From a bacterium 42_11 (lineage in GTDB: Bacteria; Synergistota; GBS-1): 11,836 bases of DNA. The translations under genes and the position numbers were made by a program. The notes beneath the pieces were generated by a model. That model searched no databases, was not told the DNA's origin, and saw only the letters and a list, made by a program, of their open reading frames with translations. Shown here piece after piece: positions 1-8,424 of the stretch; position 1 is the first letter of the stretch, and every line of letters starts with the position of its first letter. The stretch is from NCBI GenBank assembly GCA_001508835.1, contig LGFB01000019.1, positions 1 to 11,836 on the forward strand, given 5' to 3'.

Positions 1-273
1 AAGGAAATTATTATGGCTTTATCCGAGGAGATAGATGAAGGAGTAGCCGATGCTATAATAGAGTTTAGAAGCAGAAAGAGGATAGAAAAAATCTCCGACC
101 TTAAAAATATACCCGGTTTTCCAGAGAAGATAATCCCTCAGCTGGCAGAGGTGATATGCTTCAACGGTAAATACTACAGGTTAAGGGTTGAAGTTAAGGT
201 AGAAGAGGCTATTTTGAAAACCGAAGCGATCGTGAGTAACGGAAGGATAATATATGAAAGAGAAGGATGGTGA
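1..273 (+). CDS. gspK: T2SS minor pseudopilin GspK, C-terminal part (5' truncated)
   Basis: GspK is the large minor pseudopilin that caps the pseudopilus tip together with GspI and GspJ. The reading frame is open to the left edge of the window (codons for K-E-I-I precede the first Met at position 13), so this is the last ~90 residues of a longer gene and the Met is not its start. A helix-hairpin-helix-like SAM region is visible (DEGVADAIIEFRSRKRIEKI, then a DLKNIPGF stretch), as in the second SAM domain of GspK. A beta-rich tail follows with FNGKYYRLRVEVKV and a final Arg-Glu-Gly-Trp, matching the usual GspK ending. The gene is followed 9 bp later by gspL, which supports the call. The pseudopilin N-terminus and metal-binding part lie outside the window. 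Confidence 0.86.
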   Translation, partial: KEIIMALSEEIDEGVADAIIEFRSRKRIEKISDLKNIPGFPEKIIPQLAEVICFNGKYYRLRVEVKVEEAILKTEAIVSNGRIIYEREGW

Positions 274-282
274 AGAAAAAGC

Positions 283-1482
283 TTGAAGGTCTGTGGATTA
301 TACGAGGAGAAGGAAGGTTTCTACATATCGCGATGGATAAAGGGATTTAAGGGAAAAAGCCTCTTAGAGGAAGGAAAGCTGGAGGAGTTAAAAATAGAGA
401 AGGGAGAAAGAGTTATATTCGCCCTTCCCGCAAGGTCGGTATTCTTAAAGAGCTTAACCCTGCCTTTAAGCGATAGGGGAAAGATAAGGTCCGCACTACC
501 CTTCGAGATGGCCGAGGAGCTTGCGGGAGAAACGAGCGATTATCTCTTTTCCTTTTATTATGTAGAAAGAGGCAAGGGAAGCTCAAAGATAGTGGGAGGA
601 GCGGGTAAAAGAGAGGTGATCGATGAGGAACTTAAGAAGCTTAACGCAAAAAGGGTGGAGCTTACCTCCTCAAGCGTAGCCTTTTTAAACTTCCTTATAG
701 AGAAAGGGGAAAGGAGCAGTGAAACCCTATACTGCTTTAAGGGAAAGGGCGAAGGGATAATCCTTCTTTTCGATGGTAAGGAGATAATCTTTGAGAGGTC
801 AGTTCCTCCCTCAAGAATCGAGAGCGAGGCAGAGCTTTCAAAAAAACTGCTGGGCGAAGGAATCAAGGAAATCAAGCTTTTTGAAGACCCGATAGCCATA
901 GCAAGAGGAGCGGTCCTTGGAGCTTTAGAACCGGAGCGGTTCGCCCACCTTAACCTGCTTGAGGAGAGCGAAAGCTTGAACAAATTTCTAACGGAAAATA
1001 GAAGAGAAATTAGAAGGGTAGCCTTCGCCTTAATCTTGCTTCTATTCTCATGGGGGTTAAGCTGGGGAGTTGATTACAGAGATACCATGGGTGAGCTTGA
1101 GAGGATCGAAAAAAATCTGATAGAAAGCTACAGGAGATATTTCGGTGAAGGAAGGGTGGTCAATCCCCTCCTTCAGGCAAGAAGGAAAGTAGAGGAGCTT
1201 GAAGCCAGCTTAAAGAAAAGAAACGTCTCCGGCGTCTTGCCTTTGCTCGTCCTCGAGAAAATAAGCGAAAGCCTGCCTGCAAGTCTGGAGGTTAAGCTCA
1301 GCGGGATTCACATAATGATAAATGGAATAGAGCTTGAGGGAACGGCGAGAAGCTTTGAAGAGGTGGATGGGCTTAAAAGGGCGCTCGAGAGAAGCTTTAA
1401 AGGGGTTGAGGTGAGCTATGCAAGGCTGAGCGCCGATGGAAGAAGCGTAAACTTCGGAATAAGGATCAGGGAGATGATATAA
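283..1482 (+). CDS. gspL: T2SS inner-membrane platform protein GspL
   Basis: GspL recruits the ATPase GspE to the inner membrane and pairs with GspM. The 399-residue product has a large N-terminal cytoplasmic part with an actin-like/PilM-like pattern (repeated beta strands, a run FALPARSVFLKSLTLPL near residues 45-61). One membrane helix follows at about residues 245-263 (VAFALILLLFSWGLSWGV), then a coiled coil and a ferredoxin-like periplasmic domain from about residue 320. Length and layout fit the family. The start is TTG at 283, the first possible start after the in-frame gspK stop (271-273); the Shine-Dalgarno is weak (AAGGA at 263-267, 15 bases away), so coupling to gspK translation is likely. 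The stop overlaps the gspM ATG by one base. Sequence similarity in GspL is low in general, so position between gspK and gspM carries much of the weight. Confidence 0.9.
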   Translation: MKVCGLYEEKEGFYISRWIKGFKGKSLLEEGKLEELKIEKGERVIFALPARSVFLKSLTLPLSDRGKIRSALPFEMAEELAGETSDYLFSFYYVERGKGSSKIVGGAGKREVIDEELKKLNAKRVELTSSSVAFLNFLIEKGERSSETLYCFKGKGEGIILLFDGKEIIFERSVPPSRIESEAELSKKLLGEGIKEIKLFEDPIAIARGAVLGALEPERFAHLNLLEESESLNKFLTENRREIRRVAFALILLLFSWGLSWGVDYRDTMGELERIEKNLIESYRRYFGEGRVVNPLLQARRKVEELEASLKKRNVSGVLPLLVLEKISESLPASLEVKLSGIHIMINGIELEGTARSFEEVDGLKRALERSFKGVEVSYARLSADGRSVNFGIRIREMI

Positions 1483-1943
1483 TGGGAGAAAGGGAAAGGA
1501 AAGCCCTAATATATGGAGGAATAGCGATAGCTCTAATTCTTCTCTTTAACTTTGTAATATATCCAATGCATCTTGAGCTTAAAGAGGCGAAAACGGAGAT
1601 TCAGATTAAGAAGGAGGAGCTGAAGCAACTTTTAGTCCTGGGGGAAAGGTATCTTGCGCTCTCAAAAAGCACGATGGGAGGAGAAAGGAAGGTGGAAAGC
1701 CTTTTTTCCTACCTTAGCGCCCTGCCACAGAAGCTCGGTATAGCCGGAAAGCTCATATACATTAAGCCATTGGGAGGGGAAAGATACGAGCTTAAGCTTG
1801 AGGGACTTACCCTTGAGGAGCTCGTTAAGTATCTTTCCACGCTCGAAAAAGACGGCGTGGCAATCATAAGGGAGGCGGATATAAAGTCTGGGGGTAATCC
1901 AAGAAGGGCATCCCTATCTCTGGTGGTGTCAGCGCTTGAGTAA
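1482..1943 (+). CDS. gspM: T2SS inner-membrane platform protein GspM
   Basis: This is the GspL partner in the inner-membrane platform, related to PilO. The 153-residue protein has a short cytoplasmic start, one membrane helix at about residues 9-27 (LIYGGIAIALILLFNFVIY), a charged coiled coil (about 30-60) and a C-terminal ferredoxin-like domain with the pattern YELKLEGLTLEELVKYLSTL typical of GspM/PilO proteins. The ATG overlaps the gspL stop by one base (TAATG), with AGGGAG at 1468-1473 eight bases upstream. It overlaps the next gene by 8 bp. The size fits GspM, and its place after gspL is the standard one. Confidence 0.87.
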   Translation: MGERERKALIYGGIAIALILLFNFVIYPMHLELKEAKTEIQIKKEELKQLLVLGERYLALSKSTMGGERKVESLFSYLSALPQKLGIAGKLIYIKPLGGERYELKLEGLTLEELVKYLSTLEKDGVAIIREADIKSGGNPRRASLSLVVSALE

Positions 1944-2505
1944 ATTGAAGATCATCCTCGTAAGTATTCTTATCGTCTTTCTTTCCTTTTCCCTCTTCAC
2001 GCTTTTGAGACTACCCTATGAAAGGCTCCTCGATAGAGGGTTAAAGAGCCTTCGGAATGGAGGAGTCGATATAAGCTATAAGAGCGCCAAGGTTGAGCCC
2101 TTCAAGCTTAAGGCTACCCTGAGCGAGGTTTCAGTGAAAACGGGTTTCTTTAACCTGGACACAAAGAGCCTTGAGGGAGAGCTTTCCCTAAAAGAGCTTC
2201 TATTAGGGTTTAAGATATCGGTAACCCTGAGGTTTTCTAACGGGAATATTACCCTTCCCGGGCTTCCAAACGCTCAGATCCCTTTCAACGAGGGAAGGGC
2301 AGTTTTGGAAAGGGGGAATAACAGCTTGAAGGTCAGCGAGCTTATGATAAGGGGAGGAGAGATACTCATCAGAGGCGAGATAGACGGAAGTAAGTATGAT
2401 TTGAAGATTAAGCCTTCCGGAAGCCTCGAAAGAAGGCTCTCTCCGTTCCTGCGATTTTTGCAGAAGGACAGAGAGGGTTTTTATAACCTAAGGAGTGGTA
2501 TATAG
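1936..2505 (+). CDS. gspN: T2SS accessory protein GspN (short form)
   Basis: The protein (189 residues) has an N-terminal membrane helix (about residues 4-24, IILVSILIVFLSFSLFTLL) and a beta-rich periplasmic part with AsmA/GspN-like features: SYKSAKVEPFKLKATLSEVSVKTG, then a layer of short strands ending in LKIKPSG near residue 160. It lies directly between gspM and gspC, where the non-enterobacterial type of GspN is found. From memory that family usually runs longer, so this is a compact version. The start is TTG at 1936, inside the end of gspM (8-bp overlap), with only a weak GGTGGTG upstream; an in-frame TTG at 1945 is an alternative. The role of GspN in secretion is not well defined and it is dispensable in several systems. 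Position supports the call more than sequence does. Confidence 0.74.
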   Translation: MSKLKIILVSILIVFLSFSLFTLLRLPYERLLDRGLKSLRNGGVDISYKSAKVEPFKLKATLSEVSVKTGFFNLDTKSLEGELSLKELLLGFKISVTLRFSNGNITLPGLPNAQIPFNEGRAVLERGNNSLKVSELMIRGGEILIRGEIDGSKYDLKIKPSGSLERRLSPFLRFLQKDREGFYNLRSGI

Positions 2506-3417
2506 ATGAAGATATGGAAATGGATATTAAACCTGTTATTTTTGGGAATTCTCCTGTTAACGGGCATGGAACTTTCCAACCTATTTTTAACCTATGTAGA
2601 CAGGGTTTTTGCGGAAGAGGATATAAAAGCTGAGATCAGAATCGATAATTCAAGTAATTCCAGGAAAAACCAAGATATCATGGTAAGATACCTGGAGGGA
2701 AAAAGAACCTTAGCCAGAAACGTTCTCGATATAACACCCCCTGAAAGAAAGGAAGAGGCTAAGGAAGTTAAGAAAGGGGAAGTTAAAGAGGTAGAGGTCA
2801 AAACGCTAAACGTGAAGCTTTTAGGAGTTGTGTTAGGACCCACAAAAGAGGCGGTCATATTAGAGGGAAGTGGCCTAAGAAGGATAAAGATAGGGGATGA
2901 AGTGATGGGATACAAGGTTAAGGAGATAGAGAGAGACCTGGTTATTCTCGAAAACGATAAGAAAGAAGAGGCTTTAATATCATTTCAATATGGAGCGGAA
3001 AACACGGTAAAAAGGGAGGTTAAAAGAACTGTAAGGCCATCCCCCCCGACTCCACAGGTGATGAAGCAGAAAGAAGCGGATGTAAAAACCACGGCTGACG
3101 GAAAGATAGTTATATCAAGAGACACCATAAACGAGTTTTTAATGGCACCCCAGAACTTCCTGAAAGGGATATTCATAGGACCAAGCTTTAAAAATAACCA
3201 ACCAAATGGATTTATAATAAGAAATATATCTAAGAGCCACATACTGGCAAAGATGGGAATAAAGAAAGGAGACATAATAAAGAAAGTTAATGGAATATCG
3301 ATAAATAATATAACCGATTATTACAACGCCATAAGGTCAGTTACGCAGGGAGATAACCTAACAATAACCATAGAAAGGGAAGGAAAGGAGATCGATATAG
3401 GATGCGAAATAAGATAA
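2506..3417 (+). CDS. gspC: T2SS protein GspC with PDZ domain
   Basis: GspC links the inner-membrane platform to the periplasmic N-domains of the secretin GspD and can take part in substrate recognition. The 303-residue protein has a membrane helix at about residues 6-27, then a long charged linker. A homology region (HR) starts near residue 98 with LNVKLLGVVLGPTKEAVILE. After a Pro/Lys-rich linker comes a PDZ domain (about 220-303, with GFIIRNISKSHILAKMGIKKGD and VNGISINNI). The PDZ end is typical of GspC; some lineages carry a coiled coil there instead. The ATG follows the gspN stop with no gap, and AGGAG lies at 2491-2495. The 3' end overlaps gspD by 16 bp. Confidence 0.93.
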   Translation: MKIWKWILNLLFLGILLLTGMELSNLFLTYVDRVFAEEDIKAEIRIDNSSNSRKNQDIMVRYLEGKRTLARNVLDITPPERKEEAKEVKKGEVKEVEVKTLNVKLLGVVLGPTKEAVILEGSGLRRIKIGDEVMGYKVKEIERDLVILENDKKEEALISFQYGAENTVKREVKRTVRPSPPTPQVMKQKEADVKTTADGKIVISRDTINEFLMAPQNFLKGIFIGPSFKNNQPNGFIIRNISKSHILAKMGIKKGDIIKKVNGISINNITDYYNAIRSVTQGDNLTITIEREGKEIDIGCEIR

Positions 3418-5270
3418 TCCCGGGAATAATATCATTACTGATTATTCTATTAAGCCTTCAGGCCCTCGCACTACCCGCAGAAACGGGCTTCGAAATCAAG
3501 GAAGAGGCTAAAAAGGCAAAGGAAACGGGCTTTGTAACCTTAGACTTCAAAGACATAGACCTCGAGGTCTTCATTAAGTTTGTCGCGGAGCTAACCGGGA
3601 AAAACATCATAGTTTCTCCCGCAGTAAGAGGTAAAGTTACGGTTATATCTCCTAAGCCAGTGCCTATCAAAAACGTATACGATGTTTTCCTTTCCATTCT
3701 CAGGTTAAACGGCTTTACCGCGGTAAAATCGGGCGAGTTCATAAAAATAATCCCCATTAAAGAGGTGAGAGCGGAGCTTGGAAAGTTCGTTGAGGGAAAG
3801 GTAAAAGTGGAACCCGGAGATGAGCTTGTCACCCAGCTTATCCCACTAAACTATGTGGATGCAAAGCTTGCAGCTGAAATGGTAAAGGTTCTCCTTTCAC
3901 CTTTCGGCAGACTGGGAATATATCCGCCAACGAATACCATAGTTGTAAGCGATAGCGCTTCGGTTGTCTCAAGGGTGGTTAGAGCCCTTGAAGTCATAGA
4001 TAGTCCCGAAGAGGAAAGAAAGCTTGAGGTCTACAAGCTTAAGTATGCGGGAGCAAACAGCTTAGCCAAAAAGCTTTTAAATATAATTAAGGAAGATAAA
4101 TCTCAAGCAAGATTTGCCCTTAACACCGCAATGGTGATAGCCGATGAAAGGACAAACTCGCTTATTCTTCTGGGAAGTCAGGCACAGCTCGAAAGGATAA
4201 AGGAGATCTTACCGGAGCTTGATAGCCCCGCTGAAGCGGGTTCAAACCTTTTCAATGTATACAGGCTTAAAAATGCGAAGGCGGAGGATGTAGCCAAAAC
4301 CTTGGAAAGCATAGTTAAGGCCACAACGGGGAAGGGAGCGGACCCTCAAGACACGATAATAGTGTCACCAAGTAAAGAGACGAACTCCTTGATAATTATG
4401 GCCTCACCGGAAAGATACAGAATGCTTTTACCCTTAATTCAGGAGCTTGATAAACCAAGAAAGCAGGTATTGATAAAGGCATTGATAGCGGAGGTAAACT
4501 TAACGAGGCTTGAACACCGAGGAATAGACTGGTCAACGATCGGTGGAATTGTGGAAAGCGGAGTATTGTATGGAGCATCAATATCGATGGGTGAAGGCGG
4601 TATACCGAGTGAAGCTATAAGCTTGGCCGAGGAAAGAAGCGCTACCGGAATAGTCTATGCGATAGTTAATCTCCTTAAGAAGTATAATGCTTTAAACATT
4701 CTGTCCATGCCCACACTCCTGTGCACGGAGAACGAAGAAGCAAGCCTTCAGGTGGGACAGGTCATACCTCAATTAAAATCGGCAGCAAGCTCTACAGAAA
4801 ACCCAACCGCGATAAATAAAATATACGAATACAAGGACACGGGAATCATCCTTAAGGTTACCCCACATATATCGGGAGAGGAAACCCTAAGGCTCGATAT
4901 AAAACAGGTAATAGAAGATGTTATAAGTCCGACGACCGCAGAAACGCCGGTAACGACGAAGAGGGAGATAAACACATCAACGGTGGTAAAAAGCGGACAG
5001 ACTATCATGCTCGGAGGCTTGATTCAGAACTCCACGAAAAGGGTTGAAAGAAGAACCCCAATTTTAGGATACATTCCCTTAATAGGAGAGCTTTTCAAGA
5101 CAAAGATAACCCAGCGGGAAAAGGTCAACCTCATAATTTTCTTGACGCCGTATATAATAGAGAAGCCAGAAGACCTGCAAAAGCTGTCTCAGGAAAACCT
5201 GATGGAACAAGAAGATGTCAAAAGGATAGAAAAGTGGCTTCAAAAGCACGGGGCGATAAAAGAGAAATGA
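3402..5270 (+). CDS. gspD: T2SS outer-membrane secretin GspD
   Basis: This is the outer-membrane channel of the T2SS, a multimer that exports folded proteins from the periplasm. The 622-residue product starts with a Sec signal peptide (hydrophobic residues about 5-22, cleavage likely after ALA near 24). It continues with N0 (about 43-120, FVTLDFKDIDLEVFIKFVAE), N1 (about 143-200), N2 (about 208-275) and N3 (about 283-350) domains. The secretin core runs from about 355 to 590, with VGQVIP, a KSGQTIMLGGLIQ strand and TPILGYIPLIGELFK. The tail after the core is short, with no clear pilotin-binding S-domain, and there is no lipobox Cys. AAAGGAG at 3384-3390 precedes the ATG by 11 bases. It overlaps gspC by 16 bp and the chosen gspE start by 4 bp (ATGA). 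Confidence 0.98.
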   Translation: MRNKIIPGIISLLIILLSLQALALPAETGFEIKEEAKKAKETGFVTLDFKDIDLEVFIKFVAELTGKNIIVSPAVRGKVTVISPKPVPIKNVYDVFLSILRLNGFTAVKSGEFIKIIPIKEVRAELGKFVEGKVKVEPGDELVTQLIPLNYVDAKLAAEMVKVLLSPFGRLGIYPPTNTIVVSDSASVVSRVVRALEVIDSPEEERKLEVYKLKYAGANSLAKKLLNIIKEDKSQARFALNTAMVIADERTNSLILLGSQAQLERIKEILPELDSPAEAGSNLFNVYRLKNAKAEDVAKTLESIVKATTGKGADPQDTIIVSPSKETNSLIIMASPERYRMLLPLIQELDKPRKQVLIKALIAEVNLTRLEHRGIDWSTIGGIVESGVLYGASISMGEGGIPSEAISLAEERSATGIVYAIVNLLKKYNALNILSMPTLLCTENEEASLQVGQVIPQLKSAASSTENPTAINKIYEYKDTGIILKVTPHISGEETLRLDIKQVIEDVISPTTAETPVTTKREINTSTVVKSGQTIMLGGLIQNSTKRVERRTPILGYIPLIGELFKTKITQREKVNLIIFLTPYIIEKPEDLQKLSQENLMEQEDVKRIEKWLQKHGAIKEK

Positions 5271-6751
5271 TAGACTACAGGGAATTAGAAAATCTTCTCC
5301 ATCTTAAGCTTTCAATAGATTTTCTGAAGAGAAACAAGATATGCCCTATCTCGCTCAGCGATGGGATCCTCAAGGTAGCCATAAGCTCCTTTGAAGGGCT
5401 GAAAGCTGCAAAAAGCCTTGGGGTTGAGCTTAACTTAGAGATAGAGCCCGTATTGACGGATGAAAGGGAGATATTAAACGCCATAAGCTGGCTATACGAT
5501 GCAACTACGAGGACCACCCTGCAAGAGGTTGAAAGCTTAGAGGAGGAGAAATTATCCCTTGAAGAGCTGTCGGAAAGAGAAGACATTATAACATCGGAAG
5601 ATTCGGCCCCCATAATAAAGCTGGTAAACTCCATAATATTTCAGGCTATAAAGGAAAGGGCTTCGGATATTCACCTCGAGCCCTACGAAAGGGAGTTAAG
5701 GGTAAGATATAGAATCGATGGCATACTTTACGACAGGCTCTCCCTGCCCAAGAAGCTTCATTCCCCCATCCTTTCAAGAATAAAGGTTATGTCAAAACTT
5801 GATATAGCAGAGCACTTCATACCTCAAGATGGAAGGATTGGGGTAAAGCTCACCGACAGGGAAATAGATATAAGGGTGGCGGTTATACCCACCCAATTTG
5901 GTGAAAGGATAACTTTGAGGCTTCTCGATAAGAAGCAAGGCCTCATATCCCTAAGCGAGTTAGGACTCGATGAGGAGGGAGAAAAGAGGTTAAGAAGGTT
6001 AATATCTACTCCCTATGGGATAATCTTAGTCACGGGTCCAACGGGAAGCGGAAAGACCACGACGCTTTATGCCATATTGCAGGAACTTAAAACTCCAGAG
6101 GTCAATATCCTAACCATAGAAGACCCCGTGGAGTATGAGCTCGAGGGGATAAGTCAAATTCAGGTTAACGAAAAGGCAGGCTTAACCTTCGCATCAGGAC
6201 TGAGGTCCATACTGAGACACGACCCGGATATAATAATGGTTGGAGAAATAAGGGACCGAGAAACGGCAGAGATAGCGGTTCAGGCGGCTTTAACAGGGCA
6301 TCTGGTATTATCCACCCTCCACACAAACGATGCTCCAAGCGCGGTAACAAGGCTTGTAGATATGGGAATAGAACCCTATTTGGTTTCCTCCTCAGTAATA
6401 GGGGTAATAGCCCAGCGATTGGTAAGAAGGATATGTGAAAACTGTAGAGAAGAGTATGATGAGGACCCCGAGGTTTTAAAGGAAATGGGGCTTAAGAAGG
6501 GCATAAAGCTTTACAGAGGAAAGGGATGCCCCAGCTGTCTAAACACGGGATACTGGGGAAGGGTGGCATTATTCGAACAGCTTGACTTCGATGAAGACCT
6601 GCGAAGAGAGCTAATAAGAACGCAAGATGCGAGCATTTTAAGAAGGATGGCCATAGAAAAGGGGATGAGAACGCTAAAAGAAGATGGGATACTTAAGGCC
6701 CTCAGGGGAATAACAACCTTATCAGAAGTAATGAGGGTTGCGGGAAGATAG
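5267..6751 (+). CDS. gspE: T2SS assembly ATPase GspE
   Basis: GspE is the cytoplasmic hexameric ATPase that drives pseudopilus assembly through GspL and GspF. The 494 residues comprise an N1E/MshEN-like domain (about 1-80), a linker, an N2E domain (ASDIHLEPY, RYRIDGILYD) and the RecA-like domain. Walker A is GPTGSGKT at 257-264. An Asp box (TIEDPVEYE), the Walker B region (DPDIIMVGEIRDRETA) and the His box (GHLVLSTLHTNDA) follow. Four cysteines, C390, C393, C421 and C424, form the CX2C...CX2C zinc site typical of GspE. I chose ATG 5267, which overlaps the gspD stop as ATGA; an in-frame GTG at 5234 would add 11 residues without homology and overlap gspD by 37 bp. The next gene starts directly after the stop. 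Confidence 0.97.
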   Translation: MIDYRELENLLHLKLSIDFLKRNKICPISLSDGILKVAISSFEGLKAAKSLGVELNLEIEPVLTDEREILNAISWLYDATTRTTLQEVESLEEEKLSLEELSEREDIITSEDSAPIIKLVNSIIFQAIKERASDIHLEPYERELRVRYRIDGILYDRLSLPKKLHSPILSRIKVMSKLDIAEHFIPQDGRIGVKLTDREIDIRVAVIPTQFGERITLRLLDKKQGLISLSELGLDEEGEKRLRRLISTPYGIILVTGPTGSGKTTTLYAILQELKTPEVNILTIEDPVEYELEGISQIQVNEKAGLTFASGLRSILRHDPDIIMVGEIRDRETAEIAVQAALTGHLVLSTLHTNDAPSAVTRLVDMGIEPYLVSSSVIGVIAQRLVRRICENCREEYDEDPEVLKEMGLKKGIKLYRGKGCPSCLNTGYWGRVALFEQLDFDEDLRRELIRTQDASILRRMAIEKGMRTLKEDGILKALRGITTLSEVMRVAGR

Positions 6752-7945
6752 ATGGCGGTATTTGAATACCAGGCGTATGGAAAAGACGGAAAAGGCTTAA
6801 AAGGAGTTATAGAAGCAGAAAGCAGGATGCAGGCCCTAAGCAGGCTCAAGAAGGAAGGCCTCATCGTCGTTGAGCTTAAAGAAACGAGGAAGGTCGAGAG
6901 AAAGAAGAAATTCACGCCCAAGAAGGAAGAGGTCCTAAATTTGGCCTACGGGCTTGGGGCTCACCTAAGAGCCGGCATTCCCCTTATAGAAGCCTTAAAT
7001 ATCCTTATAGAACAAACTCCGTCAAAGGCGATGAAAGATGCCCTTTTAGCGGTGAGAAACGATGTAGCTGGAGGCAAAAGGCTCTATGAAAGCCTAAGCT
7101 ACCATCTGAACTTAGATGAAAGCACGATAGGATTAATAAGGGTTGGAGAGGAAAGCGGCTCCTTAGACGAGGTATTTGAAAGAATAGCGGAGTTACGGGA
7201 AAGGGAGATAGAGGTAGCAAGAAAGATAACGGGTGCCCTCGTCTACCCAATCATCATGCTCCTAGTAGGAATAGGGGTGATATCCTTTCTTCTGGCCTTT
7301 GTGGTTCCCAAGATAGTAAATCTTTTCACGGAAAGCGGGGCTCGCCTTCCCCTAATTACGAGGGTTCTTCTCTTTATAACCTCCCTCTTTAACGAAAATG
7401 GAACATATATTCTCTTGGCCGTTCTCCTTCTGCTTCTTTTTCTCAAGCTTGGCATAAGAAGCCCAAGAATAAGAAAAAGGCTGGATTCTCTCAAGCTCAA
7501 GATCCCCTTCTTCAGCAGGGTTCACATGCTTTACAATCTCTTCCTGTTTTGCGAAACCTTGGGTGTCATGCTTACAAGCGGTATGAACATATTAAGGGCA
7601 TTGGAGATAGCCAAAGAGGTTTTCAACAACTATCTCTTCAAAAGCGCGGTAGAAAGGGCAATTGAAGATATTAAGGAAGGAAAGAAGCTGGCTTTATCTC
7701 TAAGAGCAAGCGGAATATTCCCCCCAGATATGGTATACTTAATAGCGCTCGGGGAGGAAAGCGGAGAACTTGAAAGAAGCTTAAAACACCTGGCTATTAA
7801 CTATAACAGGAGCCTCTCATCGAGCCTTACCAAAATGACGAACGCCTTTGAACCCTTGATGATCTTAGCTTTGGGAGGAGTGGTTGGTTTTATAGTGATA
7901 GCGATTCTCCTCCCCATATTTGAGCTAAGCAGGCTTGTAAGGTAA
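6752..7945 (+). CDS. gspF: T2SS polytopic inner-membrane protein GspF
   Basis: GspF is the core membrane protein of the assembly platform and contacts GspE and GspL. The 397 residues begin with the family start (AVFEYQAYGKDGKGLKGVIEAES) and hold two T2SSF repeats, about 60-185 and 265-390. Each repeat has the conserved helical pattern: AYGLGAHLRAGIPLIEALNIL and FCETLGVMLTSGMNILRALE, each followed by an E-E-S-G motif (GEESGSLDEVFE; GEESGELERSL). Three membrane helices are visible at about 160-188, 217-235 and 367-393. Length is standard for the family. ATG 6752 follows the gspE TAG with no gap, and a GGGAAGA precedes it. A 50-bp gap separates it from gspG. Confidence 0.97.
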   Translation: MAVFEYQAYGKDGKGLKGVIEAESRMQALSRLKKEGLIVVELKETRKVERKKKFTPKKEEVLNLAYGLGAHLRAGIPLIEALNILIEQTPSKAMKDALLAVRNDVAGGKRLYESLSYHLNLDESTIGLIRVGEESGSLDEVFERIAELREREIEVARKITGALVYPIIMLLVGIGVISFLLAFVVPKIVNLFTESGARLPLITRVLLFITSLFNENGTYILLAVLLLLLFLKLGIRSPRIRKRLDSLKLKIPFFSRVHMLYNLFLFCETLGVMLTSGMNILRALEIAKEVFNNYLFKSAVERAIEDIKEGKKLALSLRASGIFPPDMVYLIALGEESGELERSLKHLAINYNRSLSSSLTKMTNAFEPLMILALGGVVGFIVIAILLPIFELSRLVR

Positions 7946-7963
7946 AAGCCTCGGTTTTATAAG
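7935..7963 (+). promoter_or_regulatory. candidate internal promoter in front of gspG
   Basis: TTGTAA (7935-7940) and TATAAG (7958-7963) are separated by exactly 17 bases and match the sigma-70-type consensus at 4/6 and 5/6 positions. The site overlaps the last codons of gspF and lies in the only intergenic gap of the T2SS operon. It would give a leader of about 25 bases before gspG. The TATAAG also forms the left arm of a small hairpin (7958-7973, stem of 6 with an AAAC loop), so the region could equally be an RNA processing or stability element. An extra promoter would suit the major pseudopilin, needed in far more copies than the other parts. In AT-rich DNA such matches arise by chance, so this is tentative. 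Confidence 0.35.
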
Positions 7964-7995
7964 AAACCTTATAGAAGAATCATAGAGGTAGGTGA

Positions 7996-8424
7996 ATGAT
8001 TTTGAAGAAGAAAAAAGGGTTTACCTTAATTGAGCTTATGATCGTTATAGTAATCCTTGGGTTGCTCGCGGGGCTCGTTATACCAAAGCTTGTGGGAAGA
8101 GGAGAAGAAGCGAAGGTGGAGATAGCGAGAATGCAGATGAAGGAAATAGAAACGGCACTTGAGCTTTACAAGCTTGACAATGGCTTCTACCCTACAACGG
8201 AGCAAGGACTTGAAGCCTTGGTCGAGAAGCCCACAAGTGAGCCCGAACCTCCCAAGTGGAGAGAGGGAGGATATATGAAGAAGGTTCCTTTAGACCCATG
8301 GGGAAGACCTTACATTTACATATGCCCTGGAGAACACAACACAGATAGCTACGACCTATTTTCCTACGGCGCGGATGGGAAAGAGGGCGGAGAGGGAGTC
8401 AACGCAGATATAACTAACTGGTGA
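7996..8424 (+). CDS. gspG: T2SS major pseudopilin GspG
   Basis: GspG is the main subunit of the pseudopilus, the periplasmic filament that pushes substrates through the secretin. The 142-residue precursor has a short basic leader (Lys-rich) and a prepilin peptidase site KKG^FTLIE with cleavage after Gly8 and Glu at +5 of the mature protein. The hydrophobic helix [20 protein letters not shown] follows. The C-terminal third has the GspG signature: an LDPWGRPY turn near residue 98, [17 protein letters not shown] and [12 protein letters not shown], the acidic loop that binds calcium in known GspG structures. ATG 7996 has GAGGT at 7985-7989, six bases upstream; an in-frame TTG at 8002 is less likely. 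Its stop overlaps the next gene by 4 bp. Confidence 0.97.
   Translation: MILKKKKGFTLIELMIVIVILGLLAGLVIPKLVGRGEEAKVEIARMQMKEIETALELYKLDNGFYPTTEQGLEALVEKPTSEPEPPKWREGGYMKKVPLDPWGRPYIYICPGEHNTDSYDLFSYGADGKEGGEGVNADITNW

Noticed and set aside
558..983. 141-residue Ser/Leu-rich open frame on the - strand inside gspL
   Set aside because: The Ser/Leu/Pro richness is what the complement of Arg/Glu/Lys-rich coding DNA gives. The same applies to the other - strand frames within gspC, gspD, gspE and gspF.
5234..5266. Upstream GTG start for gspE
   Set aside because: It would overlap gspD by 37 bp and add basic residues unlike GspE N-termini; ATG 5267 forms a normal ATGA junction.
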